Positions 9,446 to 20,277 of a DNA stretch of 64,000 bases are shown piece by piece. The stretch comes from Blastocladiella emersonii ATCC 22665. Lineage: Eukaryota; Blastocladiomycota; Blastocladiomycetes; Blastocladiales; Blastocladiaceae. Positions within the stretch are counted from its first letter, which is position 1; each line of letters begins with the position of its first letter. Both the position numbers and the translations under genes were made by a program. The notes under the pieces were generated by a model. It was not told where the DNA came from. It searched no databases and was given only the letters and a program-made list of their open reading frames with translations. The stretch spans positions 310,001 through 374,000 of the forward strand of contig JANHCV010000007.1 of assembly GCA_025594325.1 (NCBI GenBank), written 5' to 3'.

Positions 9446-12400
9446 ATGCCACGCACCCTCGCTGCCAAGAAACCGGCGGGCGACGGCACGGTGGCGTCCG
9501 CGAAGCGTGCGCGTGCCACGACCAGCGCCCCCAAACGGCGCAAGGTGGTCGCTTCCGCTACCGAAGATTATACTGTCTTACCGGTCGACGAGTCGGTACC
9601 CTCGGCTCCGCTTCGCGTGCCTCATTCGGCCGAGCAGCTGGAGCGCCGCATCCTTGCCGAGCGCTCAGCGACTGGCTGGTGGATCCCGTTCCCGGAGACC
9701 GCGAAGCTCCTCGAGCGTGGAATTTCTTCTGGGTCAGCTGAGCCGGCGCACTACTTGCTTGACTTGCTCAACCTCGCCGACGAGGACACGGTCCTTGCGG
9801 ACGGATCTCTTGACATTGACGCCTGGCCCGTTCCCGCGTCGCACCAGGATGACCAGCCCGGTACGCCGTGTCGTGTACCATTTTACGAAAGACGTGAGTG
9901 CTGATGCGCCACCCATCTAGATCTCTTCCTCCGGTCGTACAGCATCAAGCAGGCGGTGCGCATTCCACTTCCGCGCACTAAGCTTGACCACTTGCGCCGC
10001 TGGGTCGGCCCCGCTCGACCGATCCTCGCCGAGCTGACCCTCAGGCTCGAGCCCGTGCTTACTTTTGACCGCGCCCTCAACCATCGCCGACCTGTTGATA
10101 AGCCCAGCGACGATCGGACCGTTTATTATCGCATGGCGCCGCGCGCTGAGCCGTGGACACTTGCTGACCTTCGATTGCTCAAGGTGACGGACTTTTCTCC
10201 CGCCTACTCGTCGGACTCGTACTTTGACGACCAGCATCGCCGCGACGGGATCCACAAGCTGTTCAAGCCCGCCAACATTGGGCTTCGACTCTTGCCCTTG
10301 CTCGCCACCGACGCCGTATTTGCTGCCGATGACCCCGAGCCTGCCCAGCTCGCACTTGTTCAAAGAAGTAACCTCGTCATTCACACGCGCGGCGAAATGA
10401 CGCGATGGGCGACGCGAGCGGGCGACTTGGTCATGCACTGCCCCGAGTCTTGGCAGTCGGTGTTTGGCCAAGTCGACGGTTCTATTGCCCGCTACCTGCG
10501 CATCGTTGTACTTCCGATTGCTGGCGCGCAGTACTCTCAAGATCCGAATTGGACGTCGGGCTTCACGTACGAGTGGCGCTTCTATCTGCGCGCCGCTGAC
10601 ATGAACCGCGACTTGCGCTCGGGTGTTCCTGGCGCGCTTCGTGCGCTCCAGCGGCTTTTTCGAGTCTTCCCGATCCTCGGCAACCAGGGTACTTATTCCG
10701 CTCCAACTATCGCAAAACCCGGTGATCTTGCGCCAACGTGGATCCCTGCTCTTGCTACAATTGAGGCTGGCGCGGGGCCGCACGCGCATCTCGGCGCTGG
10801 CTTGGGCGCGCTTGAAGGCTTCTTGCCTCCTCGCCACGAGGACGATTTGCGTGCTTTTGCTTGGCTGTATCAGTACGAGTCGGATCCGTCGTTCCGTGCC
10901 TTCGTCGCCCCCGACCGCCACGCACGGCGACCATTTATTCGTCTTGGTCCTGGCGGCGTTCTCTTCAACCCGCATCTCGGTGAGTGGGCCGACTGCGATG
11001 TCTGGGCCGCGGACCGCGATGCCCAGCCACGCATTCCGTACGACTCGCGACACATCCAGCTTGGACTTTCGTACACGATTCCGACTGAAGATGTTCAGTG
11101 GCCTCTGCTTGCTCTCATGCACGGTCGTTCGTGCCCCGATCTCGAGTCGGTCAACATTTACGACGATGCCGCTCGCGACCGTTACTTTGCTTCGCGGGCC
11201 ACCCTGGTCCTTTGCTCGACTGGCCACTTTGATGGCATGTCCAAAGTTTTGCGTACTGCGCTTGGCGCGTCGGCGCGTATCGTGACCGTGAAGACGGTCG
11301 ACGATCACGCTCAGCTCTCATGGAACGTCCTTGAACTGGCTGACGTCGTGTTGCTCGACGCCAAGGTGATCGCTTCGGACGAGTATCGCGCTCGTGTCGC
11401 CGCTTTGGTCGACGAGCCCGTGTACCAGCGCCCGCTTACGCGCGCCGAGGCTACGGCCGTTGACAGCTGCGCGGATCCGGCGCTCAGTCAGGTGCGCATG
11501 TTCGCTGCGCATCTTGGCGACGTGGCCATCGAGTCCCTCATGGCGGGTCGCGATGCTTACGGTCCCCGCTGCGGCGAGGTCATCTTTGAGCGCACCTGGT
11601 TCCACCGCGTCGTTGTCTACAGCATCGAGATGCTGACCAAAGAGCCGCCGACTCCTGTCATGCCGCGGCGGCGCGGCTTCTGGTGCGTTGATCCCGGGTT
11701 TGGTGCCGATTCCGATGGCAGCGACGACGGCGGGATGCTCAGCGAGTGGGAGCGCGAGGAGCGGCGCATCGAGCGGCGGCTCATGGAGGAGGCGCTGATG
11801 CGCGAGCGTATGGTCGAGGAAATCGAGCGCGAGAAGCGTGAGATTACGGAGCGGTACGAGAACGAGAAGCTTGCTGTGCAGCGCGTCGCCGACTTCATCC
11901 CTGGGCTTCGCGGGACCAGTACCATTCTCGTCCGCGAGAAAATGTATACGCCTGGCCGCCACCCGGTGCTTGTCGCGACTCTTCCGCCTGGCGCGCCGGA
12001 GCCTGGCTGCGGAGAGTGGGGACACTTGATCGCCCACATGTCGTTCAATTATTCGCGAGACACGATTCCTTACCGCCCCGTCGTGCAGCGCGTCATCCCC
12101 GTCCAGCCCACGTCTGCCGAAATTCTCCTTGCACATGCCGCGATCGCGGGCAGCGCGCCGCTTACGACGCGCGAGTACCTCAAGGGCTTTCAGTGCCAGC
12201 AGCTTGTCCCGCTTGGTGTGCTGCCCGGGCAGTTTACGGACGGCGCGGAGCTGTCCGTGAACATGCTCGCTCAGCGGACATGTGATGGAGCTCCGGCCAA
12301 GCTTTCGCGGCTCAACCAGGCCGTCGCCGCGTGCGCTGCCGGACTTGACGCGGCGCGTGCCGCGGTGCAGCAGGCCGTCCACCAGTGGCCAGCCGGCCGC

Positions 12401-13309
12401 CGCTGGCTGCTTCAAAACGGACTTTCGGCCGCAGACTTTGCCGCTTCGCCTGACTCCCGTGCCCTGCCGAATCCCCTTTTTTCAATGCGCGCTCGGGACG
12501 TGAAGCTTGACGACCAGGTCCGCCTCCGCTCGTTTGCAGCGCTCGTGCAGGAGTGGCGCCAGCGTCTTGACTGCGCGACTCGCAAGCGCGACTCGTTTGT
12601 CGCCGCGATGCCGCTGCTCCAGGCCGCGGCGGCACTTGCAGAGCCCTATGTAGCTGCCTCGCTCACCTGCTCGTGCTGCTCAGCGATACTTGATGCTAAT
12701 CGGGCCCCCTTCTCGCTTATGTCATGCGCCCACGTCGTTTGTGACGGCTGCACGATCCCCGAGACGTGCTCAGCGTGCCGGTCGCCCGTTGACGCGCGAT
12801 TCGTGACGCACGCGCCCGAGGGCCGCGGTGTCATCTTCCCGCACGTGTCCAAGGTCGACGCGATCGGCTCGTACATTCAGTCCGAGCTCGCCGCCAACGC
12901 CAACCTCAAGGTCGTCGTGTGGACGCAGTTTTCGGGCTTCGCCGCCGCGCTCGCGGCCCTGCTCGCGCGCCGCCGCCTCGGGATCAGGGTCATTGACGGT
13001 ACCTCGGGCCACTCGGTGACCGTCAGCGCCGCAACAAGCGAGTTCAAGTCGCACGCGGGCCCCGTCGTCGCGATCCTGCACGCCGAGGGCCACTTTGCCC
13101 TGACCTCGGTCCAGTCCGAGACGCACGTCGTGTTCGCGCACCCGCTTATCGCGCCGACGCTGCGTACCGCGCGCGAGCTCGAGATGCGCATTCTCTCGCG
13201 GACCGTGGTTGTCCGTGTGACGGAGGTTGTACAGGTCGCGCGGTTTGTGGCAGCGGGCACGCTCGAGGTCGAGATGAATGAAGAGCGGACGCGGGTGCCG
13301 TGGACGTGA
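9446..13309 (+). CDS. RING protein on a degenerate Rad5/SNF2-type helicase scaffold, copy 1
   Basis: Predicted 1,267 residues from exons 9446-9860 and 9921-13309; the intron position is shared with the copy at 55307. The start at MPRTL is matched by MPRGP there. Residues about 20-35 hold a bipartite basic cluster (KRARATTS, PKRRK). The central part aligns by eye with SNF2 ATPases, but the catalytic motifs are gone: GPGGVLFNPHLGEW stands where GGILADEMGLGKT is expected, and RTWFHRVVVYSIEM where a W-RV-LDEAH block is expected. A charged coiled coil follows (about 11740-11900). A complete C3HC4 RING has ligands C1055, C1058, C1074, H1076, C1079, C1082, C1088 and C1091. The end resembles helicase C (VVVWTQFSGF, then DGT, then FAHPL), with motif V degraded. 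Probable role: ATPase-dead ubiquitin-ligase or scaffold protein in the nucleus. Confidence 0.8.
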
Positions 13310-13732
13310 AACGGTTGGTCGATATCTTTATGTGACATTATTTGATCGTTTTTTTTTATTATATCTGTGTGATCTCGATGAACCAAAACGTCGGATTTTT
13401 TCACGATAACTCTTCTCGTTTGTAAGCCGAGTGGGTGGAGGAGCGAGGCTGGGAGACGCGTTGCGCCACACCTGCCACCCCCATCACGTCACGCGTCGCG
13501 CCAGCTCACAGAGACGCGTCGATGTTTTTGTGTCGCGTTCGCGTCCTCGTCGATGCGATTCAACTTCACCCCTCTCTGCCATGCATACGCACCCTTAGAC
13601 TACTTGCATTATGCCGACCGGGACCACTGCCCGGCCCTCTGACGGCCACTCCTCGCCGCCATTGCCACGGCCACCGGCTAGCGACGTGACGTCTCTAACC
13701 TCGGCAACGAAATGTACCACACATAGCTTCAA
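13310..13732 (+). promoter_or_regulatory. Intergenic region with three ACGCGT boxes before the next gene
   Basis: This 423-base gap holds an AT-rich patch with eight Ts near 13350 (likely the 3' end of the upstream gene). It is followed by three ACGCGT hexamers at 13456-13461, 13491-13496 and 13514-13519, between 215 and 280 bases before the ATG at 13733. No coding sequence is supported. Confidence 0.4.
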
Positions 13733-15709
13733 ATGACGACGAAGGCGGCTTCCAAGTCGTCGATTTCGGACGAGGCTCTCAGCTCGCCGAATGCTGGCCA
13801 GATTTCGAAGTCTTCGATTTCTGAACAGCTTGAGCTTCACACCCGTCTCGGGAAACGCCTGGATCTCATTCGCGCAGCGCTATTCGCACGCCTTGATCCG
13901 GATTCACTGATTGACGATGTCGCCGCGCCAAGCTCCAGCGCGTTCTCGCTTATCGCTGATCCCGACGTCGCGGTTTCGCGCTCGCGCTGGCCAATCAACC
14001 TTGATGTTCCGGTCTCATTTCCCTCGTCTTCACAGCCATCGCATTCACCAGCACCACTTTCCCTCAGCTCTATCACCTCGCTATCCAGATTTGGTTCGCA
14101 ATCCCAGGTGCCTCTGCTTTCTCGCGGCGTAACCGGCTCCGGATTTGGCTTCTTCTCATCAATCGCTGTGAACCCTCGGCCGGCCGCGTTGGGCTCGGCG
14201 ACTGTGACGATGGCGACTCACGCGTTGCCGCCACCGGCTCCCAGTCATTCGCTGCCTTCGCCTTCGTCCTTATCGACTGCTTTACCGGCAACATACGCTC
14301 AAGATTCACGTCATCAGCAAACCCAGCCAGCACTGTCGTCGGACAAAACATCGGCTTCCCGATCTGAGCTCGGGCGGATTTTGCGCAAGGTCGACGACAA
14401 TTTCTCATTCCGCGGCGTCAAGGTGCGGCACAATGTCTCCGTGGCCATGGACGGCTTCATCCGCGCTCTCAATGCCGCAGGCGTTCCGCGTGGCCAACTT
14501 GCGAATGCTCTCATCGAATCGCATGAACAAGTCCCACCGCTCATCCACCGCATGTTTGCGATCGCGCTCTCGCCCGAAATTTCAGACGACACAGCGAGGA
14601 CTATTGTCACAAGCGTTTTTGTCGAGCCGCAGCCCGAGTGGTTTTCATAGTGGCTCCGTTTCTATTTCCACCCAGTGCCAGAGCAGCAGCGCGGATTTGA
14701 TGTTTGCGAGCTGATCGCGTCCGCAACGAAGATTGTCCACGCTACCAGCGCCGCGGGCGGCGTTCGCATGGATCCCGACCAGCGCTGCTTTGCTCGGCAC
14801 ATCAAGTCGCTTTTCGTTGACCGGCTGGGCTGGGTCGACCGCGCGTTGCTGCTCAAGCACATTGACGACGACACTTGCCCGCTCAATCGTGTCCTCGAAT
14901 TGGCCGTCAAGCTAATGCCCATGGACGCGATCTTTACAGCGACCCCCGCCTGCTCCTCCTCGAGTGTTATGACTGCCAGCGCCGTCACGGCTGCTCACTC
15001 GCCGCAACCACTCTTCCCGCCCGCTTCTACTTTTATCTCGCACATCGCTTGTGGCCACTGTCGCTTCCTCGCGTCGTCGTCGCGTACTCGGTCAGCTGTA
15101 GTGATCGAACCGCACAACAAAGACAAGTGCTCGCGACTTGGCAACGTGAAAGTGCTCGCGGAAATGACCACTGCTGTCCTAGTCGGAGCCTCGTGCCTCG
15201 GTTTGGTTGAACTCCCACGCTCCGGCGACAACGAGGCCTCGCTGCTTGGCCGCCTCGCGCGCGTGGCTCAAGCGCTGGAGCGGATCCAGGAGCTGATTCG
15301 TGCGGGCTACGGGACTCGAGCAGCGCACGCGCGCATCGGCCTGTTCGCAATGCAGCAGATCGCCTCGGACTCAAAGCGCCGGTGGCTGCTCCGCAAACTG
15401 ATTGTCGCGCTATACCTTACGCAAGAGTCTGCTGCCGGACGGCTCGCCGCAGGGGCTGTTTCTGCCGGGATCGATCGGATGATGCAGCTATTTGGCCCGC
15501 CTCGGCTGCCGCTGCCTTCTTTCCTTGACCAGCAGCGCCGACGCCGTCGTGATGGCGACAACGCGGAAACCGGGTTAACGACGCTCAACACAGCGTCAGT
15601 GGGAGCAGACGGTGGTGCTGGCCTCGGCCCTGCCGCTCACAGGGCCGCGCCAGCGCGGAACTCGCGGCCCTGCAAAAGGTGGCGGAAGGCGTTGACTGCA
15701 AAAGCTTGA
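13733..15709 (+). CDS. Unrecognised Ser/Pro-rich protein with an internal TAG or short intron
   Basis: The first open frame (13733-14650, 305 residues) is Ser/Pro-rich and low complexity up to about residue 210. It then becomes a compact helical segment, from about SELGRILRKVDDNF to EPQPEWFS. A TAG at 14648-14650 closes it. The same frame reopens at once and continues to the TGA at 15709 with helix-rich sequence, two Cys/His patches and a basic tail (RRRRR, then KRWRKA). A 45-nt frame-preserving intron (donor GTCACA, acceptor CATAG, about 14606-14650) would remove the stop. Otherwise this is a nonsense-mutated gene of about 658 codons. No family was recognised. It lies 423 bases behind the RING/pseudo-SNF2 gene on the same strand, with three MCB-like boxes between. 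Confidence 0.55.
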
Positions 15710-16640
15710 TTTGAGCGTTGCTGAAATACATCTCCTGACCTGACATATATGCATCCATCGTTGCCGAACCATTCTTATGGGTAAAGCTTAGCCGCTTCAG
15801 ACATCCATTGTTACTCCTTGCCGACTGCCCACGTCAACGAATCAAAATCTCGCCTAGGCAGGAGTGAGGGCGCTGCGCGACCGATGAATAGTCTCATAGA
15901 TTGACGTCCGCAATCGACCAGCAGTTGCGGACACAGTTGCAGTTCGCTGGGCACGTCAAGTGTCAGGTTTTCCACTTTCTAAACGGCTGAGTTGGCACAG
16001 TGGTTTGCTTGCATGTTCCCCCCCCCCTTAGCGTGGGCGACCTGCCTGGGGACGCAGGGCGCGTTCAAACCCCAGCGAACGCGCAGCACTTCTATATGGA
16101 GCAGCCTCCGTATACCCGCACCGCGCCTCCCCACTTACCGCCGGCTCAGCCTGTGTGATTCTTTTTGTAGTCGTTCTTTTTTGCTGCTGGCCGCGCAACC
16201 GGCAATCGTCGGGCTGCTACTCGTTCCTTCTTAAATAGCCTTTTATCGCACCATTTTCCAATGAATGGAAGGTTGATATTCGTGATAGTGAGCACTTTGC
16301 ATGCCCGAGCGGAGCAGCATGAGGCTGGGAGGTTGTCAATCGTATTGGCCGGCCGGCGAGGAGGTCCATGTCGTGCCATGGCGGTGCTTCGTGCCCAAAG
16401 CCAAGCACAGTCGCTGAGTGGCCTGGACGGCGCTGTGGCGCAACACGGTCACGCGCTGATGAGCAACGTGCGCTACCACACGGGCTTCGCGCTTTGAGCT
16501 CTCAAGACTAAATGCGCTGAGTCCAAGCTCGTTCGGATACGATTGTATTTAATTGTGAAAGCATTTGCGTTTTGGATTCGTCGTGTTTGCTCATCCTTCG
16601 CGCCATCTGCCTCAACAGTAACTAGGTTGAGGGGTCTGCC
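15710..16640. other. Non-coding region with a 10-C homopolymer
   Basis: No gene is supported. It contains a run of ten Cs at 16018-16027 and a tRNA-like A box (TTGGCACAGTGG) shortly before it, but no foldable tRNA. Short open frames here lack coding character. Confidence 0.4.
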
Positions 16641-16649
16641 GCAGGAGTC

Positions 16650-17060
16650 AGCGCAGCAGCGAGAGAAGGGAGCATCAGTGTTCACTGCGGCGGGATGCAC
16701 CGCAACATCCGGGTCCACAGTCGCTGTGATGATAAGCGGTTGAGGCAGATGCTGGCGCGCTGCGAAAACGGCATCGACTATCAACTGGGCGCCGGTTGCA
16801 GTCACGCCGCGGGATATGATTAGGTTGAGTCGTAGCAGCGCAGCGTGGTTTTTGGAGCTCGTTGAGCTGCGACACGTCCAGGGCGCCTTGGTCACTCATT
16901 GTCGTACCGCAGATGGTGAGCGAATCGAGGCGGGCTAGCAGACGCGAGAAAAGCTTCAAGTAAGCCCAGTTCCGGGATAGACGTCGAGCCGATGGAGAGC
17001 TCGACGAGGGTAGGTGGATAACCAAGCGTTCGAAGCGCGCGTGATCGCGTGTCCGAAGTC
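16650..17060 (-). pseudogene. Leucine-rich-repeat gene relic
   Basis: Read on the minus strand, two overlapping frames give LRR-like sequence: LARLDSLTICGTTMSDQG in one frame, then NHAALLRLNLIISRGVTATG in another. This implies at least one frameshift. The pattern LxxLxLxxxxxxxxG matches the style of the LRR gene at 63147-64000. There is no start, and stops flank the fragment. It lies downstream of a RING/pseudo-SNF2 gene in opposite orientation, as does the relic at 59.8-60.7 kb. Confidence 0.5.
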
Positions 17061-17369
17061 AAACGCGTGTCTCTCCTGTGTAGTTGCTTCGAGTCTCCTT
17101 TGCTCCCGGGCTGCTTTCCGTCAGTCGAGGCTCTCTAGCCTGCCGGGTCCTGTCCTGATCCCTCTACTGATCCGCTCATCCTAATAACGGAGACGGCCTA
17201 CTTCCAACGGCTCCCGCGCCTACGATTAGTGAGCGCACCAATCTCTCATTTCATATAATCAACTTCGCTACTGAAACCTTTCTCGGACTGCTCCGAGCGC
17301 GGATGCGTGGACGCGAGCACATGTGCACGTGGGTGTGGCTGAAACGTACGCCGTGGGGCTTGAGCCGAG

Positions 17370-20277
17370 ATGGGAACGAGAGCTGTTGATCGTCCGCTCG
17401 AGCTCTCTCCCCACCTCAGCAAAATGGAAGCCAATGAAACCGCCGACTATGTAACTCGTGGCAAAGCCCTAATCGAGGCTTGTTCGACCGGTCGAGCCAT
17501 GGTCGTCACCGTCCCCGCCGACTTTGGCCGGCCGGCTTTCCTGATTGACTTCCGCGAGACCCGGGACATCCTTGTCACGGACCGCTCGAAGCCTTCCCAT
17601 GTGAGCGTCGCCGCCATGAACGCTCTCCTCTTCTCGATGCTGGCCCATGCTCGCGAGGCTCGCGGCGACGACGCCACTTTCACCCTGCTCGTCGCGCCCG
17701 CGGATCTTGACGCTGCGACCCGCGTTGCCCGCTTTCGGAAGAATGGTGTGCGCAGGGGCAAGCACACCCGTGGCTCGTGCCCTTTTATCGCTTGGCTCGG
17801 CGCCCATGTCAGCGACGAATTTATGCTCATCGCGCTCCCGCGTTGTGATGCCGGCCACTGGTCGCTTGTGGTCTTCGCCCGTGTCCCCGGTGCGTGGCAC
17901 GCTCTCTCGTTCGACAGCGACCCGTGTCATCCCGAGCCCTCGGATTTCAAGCACATCGACGACGTCCTTGTCGATCTGTGCGCTCTCAATAACGACTCCT
18001 CCAAGATCAACTACGTGACGCCGACCGGCCAGCTCGTTTTGGGCAAGTCGGAATGCAGCGCTGCGTGCGTCGCGCACCACTTTGCGGCTGTGCTGTCCGA
18101 CTCCCGCAGCATCCTTGACACGCTCGCCGCTTTCAAGAGCGACGAGCTTGATGACCTCGCCGTAAAACAGGACCTTGGGATCCGCTATGGTCTTCTTGAC
18201 GTCTATAGACGACTCGCGACTGTCACCGCAGCTGAAGACGCAAGCGAGCTTGAATCAATTGCCGACGCTGTTCGTGTCCATTATCACCGCCACCTCACGG
18301 TCACGCTTGCCTTGCTTGCACCCTTTGGTGTGAGAAAGATCTTGCAGTCGACCAAAATGCGCTCCCTTCTCGCCGCGTACCTTTGCGATTTTATGCGGCC
18401 AGACTTGTTCGCGCCGCCTGCCTCCTCGTCCGCCTTGGCTAGCATTCTTCCCTTGAACGCAATCGTCGCTTCCGAATCGCCACTCGACAGGGATTCCGTG
18501 GCTTCGTCGCCGCTGCCAGCCCAACTTGAGGCGACGCTTGACCGTCCCGTAGGGCCGCCACGGCCTGCTCTTCCGGAGCTGTCTGGGGACTCGCTGCTGA
18601 CTTCGTCGGACCGCCCCATTTTGCTTCCCGTACCGCAGCTCCCAAAACCGCCTCGGCGGCCCGCTCCTGTTGATGGTACACTCTCACTCGCACGTCTTAG
18701 CTTCTCGCTCGACGCTAACTATGCCGCACCTGCTTAGATCTCGTGGAGATGGCTTTGCCGTCGCCGTGCAAGCGCCACCGGTCCGATTCACTGGCCGAGT
18801 CTCATCAGCCCAAACCGCTTGCTCGGATCAACGTCGCTGAGTATGAGGATGGCGAGATTGGCGAGCCCGACTCGTGCCTTGCGCGGGCGGATCCTGCTTC
18901 ACCCGCCTACGACTACGACATGATGGATGTGGACCCGGCCATGTGCGATATTGATCTCGGTTACGACCTTTTACCCGCCAACCACGGCACTGCCAGCGAC
19001 GCTTCTAACCACGCGGCTGGAGTTGATGTTGTTGCGGTAATCAACGTCATTGCCACCGCACCGCCACCATCGGATCTGAGCAACGAACAGGTGTCAGACC
19101 AGCCCGCGCTCGCGAGAACGGACCCTGCCATCGCGCCGCGCGCTCTCAACTCGACATTCCGCAATGGTGTCAACACCGGTGCTGAAATCTTTGCCGAAAT
19201 CAACCGCTTCATCGCGAACGACAGCGCGATTACCAGGTTCGCCCAATTTCTCAATGCAAACCCGGTCCCAGTCGCACTGGAAGCGGGCGAAGGCTGGCCG
19301 AATCATCCCCTATACAGGGACACGGTCTGTCTTGACTGGCTCCGTGCCGGTGTGCGGGAGCTCCCCTTCGTTTTTCACTCCAACGTCTCAATCCCGGAGC
19401 AGACGGTTGCACTTGAGGCCCTTGTTGCGCTCGCTCGCATGGAAATACAGCAGCTTGGTCGCATCCGCGGTTTTGGACCTCAGCCTTGTCCTACAGGTGG
19501 GCGCGCCACGTGGCAGCCCCACATGCACCCCAGACGACTTCTCAATCCTGTGCGCGCCGCCGCCGGCCCATTTGCTCTCCTCTACGAGCGCTACGGCCCA
19601 GGCGTCATGGGCAGTCACGCTAGCCATGACCTCCTCGGCCCGTCTTTCCGTGCGTTGACAAGGCGGCAGAGCAGTGTCATGCAGCTCTTGCCGCCGCCGC
19701 GTTTGACACTGAATACCGCGACGCAACCATCAACGCTTCTATTAAGCTCATTGAGCAGTTGCACGATGGCCCGCTTGCCGCCATTCTTGTATTCCATCTT
19801 GCGTCGTTTGTGAGCCATGCGCACTTCATTGAAACCCCAAATGTCACGCGCAAGAACAAGTCCTACTCGCTCACCTCTTCTTCAGGTACGCTCTGTACGC
19901 TCCTACTCCAGTTGCTGCCTGGACTCACACTTCCTTTCTTGCGCTTGCTTGTAGTCACCAACCCGGATCTGGGGCCACATGAACGCATTGCTGAAATCGT
20001 CGCACTTGCTGGCCGCTTCAACCCATGGATGGTAGAGCCCATTCAGCCCACCACTGACCCCCACCTTCCCCACAAACTGCGATACCTCACCATCTCGACT
20101 GGCTTCGCTTCGGATCAACCAACGCTCGCAGCAGCTACTCGCTCGTGGATCTACCGCCATGCCCGCTTCGATGGGCGCTCTAACAAGGCAGCCGCTGCGG
20201 GTCCACCTGCGAACTCGGATCCGACGAGCGGTACTGCGTCGTCGTGGCCTGCTCTGCACAAGCTTCTGTACCCGTAG
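17370..20277 (+). CDS. Ulp1-like (C48) cysteine protease domain protein
   Basis: Exon 1 (17370-18675) encodes a domain with the Ulp1/SENP layout: H163 in AGHWSLVVF, D182/D184 in SFDSD, then C229 in GKSECSAACV, with a Gln eight residues before the Cys. Spacing of His, Asp and Cys fits the de-SUMOylating C48 family. An intron at 18676-18737 (GTACAC donor, CTAAC branch, CTTAG acceptor) joins it to a second exon from 18738 with a nuclear-type basic motif (CKRHRSDS), an acidic linker and an unrecognised helical domain. A further junction between about 19,600 and 19,690 is needed to reach the last coding frame but could not be placed. A 69-nt intron at 19886-19954 precedes the final exon, which ends with TAG at 20275-20277. 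An alternative start is the ATG at 17424. Likely substrate (SUMO or a related modifier) is inferred only. Confidence 0.65.

Noticed and set aside
9917-11308. 463-residue minus-strand frame opposite the RING/pseudo-SNF2 gene
   Set aside because: The plus-strand product has homology to a second copy and recognisable domains; this is its shadow.
15985-16090. tRNA-like sequence with an A box (TTGGCACAGTGG) and a B-box-like GTTCAAACCC
   Set aside because: The acceptor and T stems do not pair when laid out from these boxes, and a ten-C run lies between them. At best a tRNA-derived relic.
17370-20277. Ulp1-like gene as part of a KDZ- or Mutator-type transposon
   Set aside because: Such elements often carry a Ulp1-like protease, but no transposase or terminal inverted repeats were found around it. 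Kept only as an alternative.
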